Source: Promethearchaeia archaeon
GTDB taxonomy: Archaea; Asgardarchaeota; Lokiarchaeia; Sigyniarchaeales; SOKP01
Direction of reading: 5' to 3'
DNA length: 10,031 nucleotides
NCBI GenBank assembly: GCA_029856445.1
Contig: JAHQWY010000105.1
Coordinates: forward strand, 1 to 10,031
Shown one piece after another: positions 5,787 to 10,031 of the stretch (position 1 is its first letter; the number at the start of each line of letters is the position of its first letter). The notes beneath the pieces were generated by a model. It searched no databases and was not told the origin of the DNA. It saw only the letters and a list, made by a program, of their open reading frames with translations. The translations under genes were made by a program, and so were the position numbers.

Positions 5787-7492
5787 CTCTTGAAATTATA
5801 GATACGGATGTTTTAATCGTAGGAGCAGGAGGTGCAGGATGTCGAGCAGCAATTGCAGCTTCAGAATTAAATCAAGATGTTCTTATCATAACGAAAGATA
5901 TTTTAGGTAAAGCCCATACCGTTATGGCAGAGGGTGGTTACAATGCTGCTTTAGCAAACTTAGATCCTGATGATACCTGGGAAATACATGTACGTGATAC
6001 TTTGAATGCAGGTGCTTTTCTTAATGATCAGGAGCTTGTTGAAACTCTCGCAAAAGAGGCTCCTGATCGGGTATATGATCTTGAAAATTTTGGAGGAATA
6101 TTTTCTCGTACCCCTGATGGATTAATTATGCAGCGTCCTTTTGGACATCAAACTTATCGAAGAACTTGTTATGCAGGAGATAGAACTGGTCATGAATTGT
6201 TAGGAACTCTTACAGACGAATTAAGAAGAAGAGAAATCACAATAATAGATGAAGTTTATGCAACATCGCTTCTGCGAGATAATAACCATGTAGCAGGAGT
6301 TACAATTATAGATATCAAAACAGGGAATTTTAAAGTAGTTCGAGCATCTTCCGTTGTTATGGCAGCAGGAGGTGCAGGTAGAATTTATGAAACTACAACT
6401 AACGCCCAAGCTGATGTAGGGAGTGGTTATTCAATTGCTTATAGAGCTGGTATAGAACTCATTGATATGGAACAATTTCAATTCCATCCTACGGGAGTAG
6501 CGGTCCCTCCCTCAGCAAGAGGGCGTCTTGTCACTGAGGGTGTTAGAGGTGAAGGAGGGATACTTTTAAACAAAAATGGTGAGCGATTCATGAAAAAGTA
6601 CAATCCTAAATCAATGGAGTTGTCTGGTCGGGATGAAGTCGCCAGATCCATTGCAACCGAGATTCGAGAAGGACGAGGAACTGAGAATGGAGCTGTGTAT
6701 CTAGATATTTCATTTATACCATCTAAAATTATAGAAGAAAGGCTTCCTACAATGTTAGAAGATTTTCTCGATATTGGTTTAGATATCAGAAATGAACCAA
6801 TGGAGGTTACCCCCACTGCACACCATATGATGGGGGGGATTAAAATTAATAAAAATGCTGAGACAAATCTTAAAGGATTATATGCTGCAGGTGAAGTTGT
6901 TGGTGGTGTACATGGTGGTAATCGTCTTGGAGGAAATGCTCTTGCCGATACACAAGTATTTGGACAAATTGCAGGAAATAGTGCTTCGATACATGCTAAA
7001 AGTGTCTCGCCACCCAAACTTGATAGAAAAATTATAGATCAAGAATATTCTCGAGTTATAGCTCCTCTAGATCGAGCAGAGGGTTTGGATACACCTAAAG
7101 AAAAATCGCAGCTCCAAAAATGTATGTGGGATAAAGCAGGAATATTCAGAATTGAAAAAGATCTTAAAGATGCCCTACAATTCATAGAAAAGCAACGAGA
7201 GCGAGTTATTGCTCAGTTAATGGTGAAAAATAAAGCAACTAGATATAATACAGAATGGGTTAGTTCTTTAGAGTTATATGATATGTTGGATGTATGTGAA
7301 ATGCTCGTTCGTTCAGCAATTATGCGTAAAGAATCACGTGGGGCTCATTATCGTACTGATTATCCTACAGCAGACCATAAACAATGGCTCGCAAATATCA
7401 TAATTAAAAATCAGAATCAACAAATGATATTAGAAAAGAGACCTGTAATAATAACTAAATGGAAACCACCATGGATTAGTAATTCAATATGA
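5783..7492 (+). CDS. tfrA: Fumarate reductase flavoprotein subunit, TfrA/SdhA type
   Basis: The 569-residue flavoprotein would reduce fumarate to succinate with electrons supplied by the TfrB-like subunit encoded next. The FAD Rossmann motif is VLIVGAGGAG (10-19). H45 in KAHTVMAEGG aligns with the histidine that binds FAD covalently in FrdA/SdhA. Expected active-site elements are present: QFHPTGV (233-239), SGRDEVAR (281-288; R283 likely the proton-shuttling arginine), PTAHHMMGGI (344-353) and HGGNRLGGNAL (377-387; R381 matches the dicarboxylate-binding arginine). The C-terminal helical domain ends with REKSRGAH-like sequence at 515-522 (RKESRGAH), typical of the family. No twin-arginine signal is present, so the enzyme faces the cytosol. 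GAGGG at 5771-5775 is a good ribosome binding site. The name follows methanogen thiol:fumarate reductase because of the paired TfrB; outside methanogens the electron donor may not be CoM/CoB thiols. Confidence 0.92.
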   Translation: MTLEIIDTDVLIVGAGGAGCRAAIAASELNQDVLIITKDILGKAHTVMAEGGYNAALANLDPDDTWEIHVRDTLNAGAFLNDQELVETLAKEAPDRVYDLENFGGIFSRTPDGLIMQRPFGHQTYRRTCYAGDRTGHELLGTLTDELRRREITIIDEVYATSLLRDNNHVAGVTIIDIKTGNFKVVRASSVVMAAGGAGRIYETTTNAQADVGSGYSIAYRAGIELIDMEQFQFHPTGVAVPPSARGRLVTEGVRGEGGILLNKNGERFMKKYNPKSMELSGRDEVARSIATEIREGRGTENGAVYLDISFIPSKIIEERLPTMLEDFLDIGLDIRNEPMEVTPTAHHMMGGIKINKNAETNLKGLYAAGEVVGGVHGGNRLGGNALADTQVFGQIAGNSASIHAKSVSPPKLDRKIIDQEYSRVIAPLDRAEGLDTPKEKSQLQKCMWDKAGIFRIEKDLKDALQFIEKQRERVIAQLMVKNKATRYNTEWVSSLELYDMLDVCEMLVRSAIMRKESRGAHYRTDYPTADHKQWLANIIIKNQNQQMILEKRPVIITKWKPPWISNSI

Positions 7493-7495
7493 GAT

Positions 7496-7500
7496 GTGAT
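7496..7500 (+). promoter_or_regulatory. Ribosome binding site for tfrB, decides the ATG start
   Basis: GTGAT matches the 3' part of the full Shine-Dalgarno sequence (AGGAGGTGAT) and ends four bases before the ATG at 7505, a fitting distance for this part of the motif. The GTG at 7496 is itself an in-frame alternative start adding three residues, but it lacks a comparable upstream site. Confidence 0.5.
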
Positions 7501-7504
7501 AAGA

Positions 7505-9073
7505 ATGGTAGAAAAACAAATTGTAAAGTTTAAAATACTTCGCTATAATCCTGATGTAGACGATGAACCTTATTTTGTTAACTATGATATACCCTATACT
7601 GGGACATTAGCTATTTTGGATGTTTTACAATACATATTTCACAATATCGATTCTACTTTAGCCTTTCGTTGGAATTGTAGGACTGGACAATGCGGTTCAT
7701 GTGCTATTAATATTAATGGGATTCCGGGACTTGCATGTCGAACAGTTGTAGATCCTGCAACTAACTATGTATTAGAACCTTTATCTAACTTTCAAGTTGT
7801 ACGGGATCTTGTTGTAGATCTTGGACCCGGTTTTAAGCGTTTGGCAAAATTACGTCCATATTTAGAACGGACTTCAGCACCAGATCGTCCAGAAAAGCTT
7901 ACAAGAGAACAAATTTCGACTTCTATGGATCTAAGATCTTGTATTGAATGCTTTTCATGTTATGCTGCCTGTCCAGCGGTAGAATCTGCTAAACAAGAAT
8001 TTTCCGGACCAATTGCTATACGTGAGTTGGCGAGTTTCGAATTTGATCCTCGTGATGAAGGGGATCGTGTCCAAATAGCGGTGAGCAGTGGGATTTATGA
8101 TTGTACCAGTTGTGGTTTATGTAAAGAAGTATGTATTCCAAAGCATATTGACACTCGAAGGAAAGCAATAGAAGGTCTACGAGCTCGTGCAGTAGAACGT
8201 GGTATGGGTCCATTAGAAGGACATCAAAATTTTATTGACCAAATTAAAAGTACTGGGTATGCAATTGAAATAATTAATAAACCTTTTACCGAGGAAGTCC
8301 CAGATGTTATTAAAGTTGATAATCCTATTGATGAAATTATTTTTTTTCCAGGCTGTTTGATAAACTTAAGACTTCAGCATATAGGTCATAATATTATAGA
8401 AGTTCTAAAGCGAAATAATATTCAAGTACATATACCAAAAGATTTTGTTTGTTGTACTAGCGTCGCTTTTCGCACAGGTTCCCGATCTATAGCAAACGAG
8501 ATGGTGTTAAAAAACACAGAATACTTTGAAAAGTTAGGAGTAAAAAAAATTGTAGGTCTCTGTCCAGGTTGCATGTCAACAATAAAACAAGATTGGCCTA
8601 TAGTTTTGCATGAAAAAGGTCATAAATCATATGAATTGGAACCATTTGATATTAATGAATATTTAATTAGAGAAATCGGTATTGAAAATTTAAATATTCG
8701 GGATTTAAAACCTCTTGAGATAAAGGTTACATATCACGATCCTTGCCATTTAAATCGTCATCAAGAAATCACTGAAGAACCTCGTATGTTATTAAAGCTA
8801 ATCCCTGGAATTGAATTCATAGACGTAGAAGAGAGTGATAGATGTTGCGGAGCGGGAGGGGGCGTACGCGCAGGTCGGCGTGAACTTTCAGAAGAAATTT
8901 CAAATATTAAATTGGAAATATTAACTGAACCTAATCCCGATGTAATTGCAACTTCTTGCTCTTTTTGCTTTATACAAATCGCAGATGCAATTAAACGGGC
9001 GAATATAGACACTAAAGTAATGAATGTTACAGATCTACTTGCTGCTTCTTATCGTGGTGAAAAATTAAATTAG
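7505..9073 (+). CDS. tfrB: Fumarate reductase iron-sulfur/CCG subunit, TfrB type
   Basis: This 522-residue protein fuses an SdhB-like N-terminus to an HdrB-like C-terminus, the layout of thiol:fumarate reductase subunit B. A 2Fe-2S site has C58, C63, C66 and C78 (CRTGQCGSC). Two 4Fe-4S motifs follow: C146-C149-C152-C156P and C200-C203-C206-C210. Two CCG domains are complete: C284, C316-C317, C353, C356 (CX31CCX35CXXC) and C414, C447-C448, C485, C488 (CX32CCX36CXXC). In the methanogen enzyme the CCG part oxidises CoM-SH and CoB-SH to the heterodisulfide while electrons go through the clusters to FAD and fumarate. No membrane anchor gene follows, so the complex should be soluble. It starts 12 bp after tfrA. 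The true thiol donor in this organism is unknown. An upstream GTG at 7496 could add three residues. Confidence 0.92.
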   Translation: MVEKQIVKFKILRYNPDVDDEPYFVNYDIPYTGTLAILDVLQYIFHNIDSTLAFRWNCRTGQCGSCAININGIPGLACRTVVDPATNYVLEPLSNFQVVRDLVVDLGPGFKRLAKLRPYLERTSAPDRPEKLTREQISTSMDLRSCIECFSCYAACPAVESAKQEFSGPIAIRELASFEFDPRDEGDRVQIAVSSGIYDCTSCGLCKEVCIPKHIDTRRKAIEGLRARAVERGMGPLEGHQNFIDQIKSTGYAIEIINKPFTEEVPDVIKVDNPIDEIIFFPGCLINLRLQHIGHNIIEVLKRNNIQVHIPKDFVCCTSVAFRTGSRSIANEMVLKNTEYFEKLGVKKIVGLCPGCMSTIKQDWPIVLHEKGHKSYELEPFDINEYLIREIGIENLNIRDLKPLEIKVTYHDPCHLNRHQEITEEPRMLLKLIPGIEFIDVEESDRCCGAGGGVRAGRRELSEEISNIKLEILTEPNPDVIATSCSFCFIQIADAIKRANIDTKVMNVTDLLAASYRGEKLN

Positions 9074-9077
9074 ATAA

Positions 9078-9674
9078 TTAAAATCCTAATTTTTTATAGA
9101 TTTCCTTTTGGTTCTGTTCTACTTTAGTCTTAACTTCTTCGTATAGATTAGAGCCGTAAGAATCTATTGCAATTATTAATGGTCCAAATCGATTAACTTC
9201 CATTATCCACAATGCTTCGGGCATACCAAGATCTAACCAAGAAACATCCACGATCTTTTTAACTGCCTTCGCTGCTAATACGGCTGCTCCACCAATATAT
9301 GCACCATAAACAGCACCAATCTTTTCCATAGCGGCTGTTGTTTTAGAACCCATGCCTCCTTTCCCAATTATTACACGAGGTTTAAAAGCTTCTATAAATT
9401 CCGATTCAAACATTTCCATTCGAGTACTTGTGGTTGGCCCAGCAGCAACCATTTCCCATCCTTCATCAATCTTACGGACAATAGGACCACAATGAAAGAC
9501 AGCTAAACCAGAGGGATCTATTGGTAATTTTTTCCCTTCTTTAAACCATTCCAAAGCTCTCTCGTGTGCTTCATCCCTAGCAGTAAATACAGTGCCAGTT
9601 ATATAAAGGATATCATTTGTATGTAATTTACGAATATCCTCTTCAGAAATTGGTGTAGTTAATTCGTATTCCAT
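9078..9674 (-). CDS. fumB: Fumarate hydratase class I, beta subunit
   Basis: The 198-residue product is the C-terminal-domain subunit of the two-subunit, iron-sulfur-dependent fumarase that interconverts malate and fumarate. Family motifs are all visible: GTVFTARDEAH (27-37), HCGPI (61-65), AAGPTTSTRME (77-87), GKGGM (104-108), DLGMPEALW (148-156) and DSYGSNLYE (171-179). Length is normal for a split beta subunit. It lies 3 bp after the alpha gene, with a strong GAGGTGA ribosome binding site inside the end of alpha. L(+)-tartrate dehydratase beta is a close relative, but pairing with fumarate reductase across the convergent junction favours fumarase. Its stop is only 4 bp from the tfrB stop on the other strand, so the two operons' messages probably overlap at their 3' ends. 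Confidence 0.92.
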   Translation of the reverse strand: MEYELTTPISEEDIRKLHTNDILYITGTVFTARDEAHERALEWFKEGKKLPIDPSGLAVFHCGPIVRKIDEGWEMVAAGPTTSTRMEMFESEFIEAFKPRVIIGKGGMGSKTTAAMEKIGAVYGAYIGGAAVLAAKAVKKIVDVSWLDLGMPEALWIMEVNRFGPLIIAIDSYGSNLYEEVKTKVEQNQKEIYKKLGF

Positions 9675-9677
9675 AAT

Positions 9678-10031
9678 TTATTTCACCTCATGTGAAGTAA
9701 TAATGGTTTTTCCCTCTTTTGTAACAGTTGCTGATGCCCTTCTTGCTGCCCAACACTGAATCACAAGCCCTACTGGAAAGGAAGCTGGATGTCTCATGGT
9801 AGCCCCAATATGCACATCTAAAACGGTTGTATCTCCGCCTAGACCCATTGGTCCTATCCCGCTTTGATTTAGAGCATCTAATAATTCTATTTCAATTTCA
9901 GCTATCCTTGGATTTACATGACGTTGACCAATAGGGCGGAAAAGCTGTTCTTTTGCAATTTTCATACAAATATCAGCTCCGCCACCAAGTCCAATCCCTA
10001 TTATTGTAGGAGGACATGGTTTAGCTCCAGC
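9678..10031 (-). CDS. fumA: Fumarate hydratase class I, alpha subunit, C-terminal part
   Basis: The frame is open from the right edge (10031) to the TAA at 9678-9680, so 117 C-terminal residues are visible and the start lies beyond the window. The ATG at 9965 is internal (residue 23 of the fragment), because family sequence continues upstream of it: AGAKPCPPTIIGIGLGGGAD at fragment residues 1-20. Its cysteine (C6) matches the last of three conserved ligands of the catalytic 4Fe-4S cluster; the other two would be outside the window. Further family motifs are FRPIGQRHVN (31-40), GIGPMGLGGDTT (58-69), HPASFPVG (81-88) and QCWAARR (92-98). Together with the beta subunit it forms the oxygen-sensitive enzyme converting malate to fumarate, the substrate of the neighbouring TfrAB-type reductase. 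Family members of tartrate dehydratase alpha look similar, leaving a small doubt about substrate. Confidence 0.9.
   Translation of the reverse strand, partial: AGAKPCPPTIIGIGLGGGADICMKIAKEQLFRPIGQRHVNPRIAEIEIELLDALNQSGIGPMGLGGDTTVLDVHIGATMRHPASFPVGLVIQCWAARRASATVTKEGKTIITSHEVK
9683..9689 (-). promoter_or_regulatory. Strong ribosome binding site for the fumarase beta subunit
   Basis: Read on the minus strand, GAGGTGA is an exact match to the anti-Shine-Dalgarno complement and ends eight bases before the ATG at 9674. It overlaps the last codons of the alpha gene, which fits translation of alpha and beta from one message. Confidence 0.7.

Noticed and set aside
6478..7017. Minus-strand 179-codon frame inside tfrA
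   Set aside because: It is fully antisense to strongly conserved fumarate reductase motifs and its translation is a low-quality Ser/Pro/Ile-rich shadow.
7496..7504. GTG at 7496 as the tfrB start
   Set aside because: It is possible, but the ATG at 7505 has a well-placed GTGAT site, which this GTG itself forms; the difference is three residues.
5783..9073. Membrane-bound succinate dehydrogenase/quinol:fumarate reductase
   Set aside because: No SdhC/D-type transmembrane protein is encoded nearby, and the B subunit carries CCG domains; although SdhE-type enzymes also use CCG subunits, here they are fused to the iron-sulfur subunit as in TfrB.
9678..9965. Fumarase alpha gene starting at the ATG at 9965
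   Set aside because: Conserved family sequence with the cluster cysteine continues upstream to the window edge, so this ATG is internal and the gene is cut by the window, not truncated.

Overview
The window is a strongly AT-rich stretch that reads as archaeal chromosome from an anaerobe. The grounds are a methanogen-type thiol:fumarate reductase pair, an NDP-forming acyl-CoA synthetase alpha subunit, a split class I fumarase, and A/T-rich TATA-like boxes ahead of several starts. An Asgard/Lokiarchaeia-like or similar archaeal lineage fits the gene set and base composition, but this is inference: no rRNA, tRNA or ribosomal protein is present to fix the taxonomy.

Layout. At the left edge (1-310, minus) is the N-terminal part of a secreted protein, followed by a 559-bp non-coding gap holding a GC-rich palindrome and five degenerate 30-bp tandem repeats. 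An acyl-CoA synthetase alpha-like gene follows (870-2306, plus). It converges on a two-gene minus-strand operon (4992-2342) encoding a GlcD-type FAD-dependent 2-hydroxyacid dehydrogenase and a 4Fe-4S/double-CCG iron-sulfur protein. A 341-bp divergent promoter region separates this from a three-gene plus-strand operon (5334-9073): a small unrecognised Cys-free protein (TTG start), a TfrA/SdhA-type flavoprotein and a TfrB-type iron-sulfur protein. This operon converges with only 4 bp to spare on a minus-strand operon for class I fumarate hydratase (beta complete, alpha running off the right edge at 10031).

How the genes fit together. Fumarase makes fumarate from malate, and the TfrAB-like pair would reduce it to succinate. 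The divergently transcribed GlcD/CCG pair would oxidise a 2-hydroxyacid such as D-lactate or glycolate. Both redox modules carry two HdrB-type CCG domains with complete cysteine sets and no membrane anchor, so hydroxyacid oxidation and fumarate reduction may share a soluble thiol/disulfide or iron-sulfur electron carrier. The acyl-CoA synthetase alpha gene may act in substrate-level phosphorylation, but its ATP-grasp beta partner is not in the window. No tRNA, rRNA, mobile element or CRISPR array was seen.
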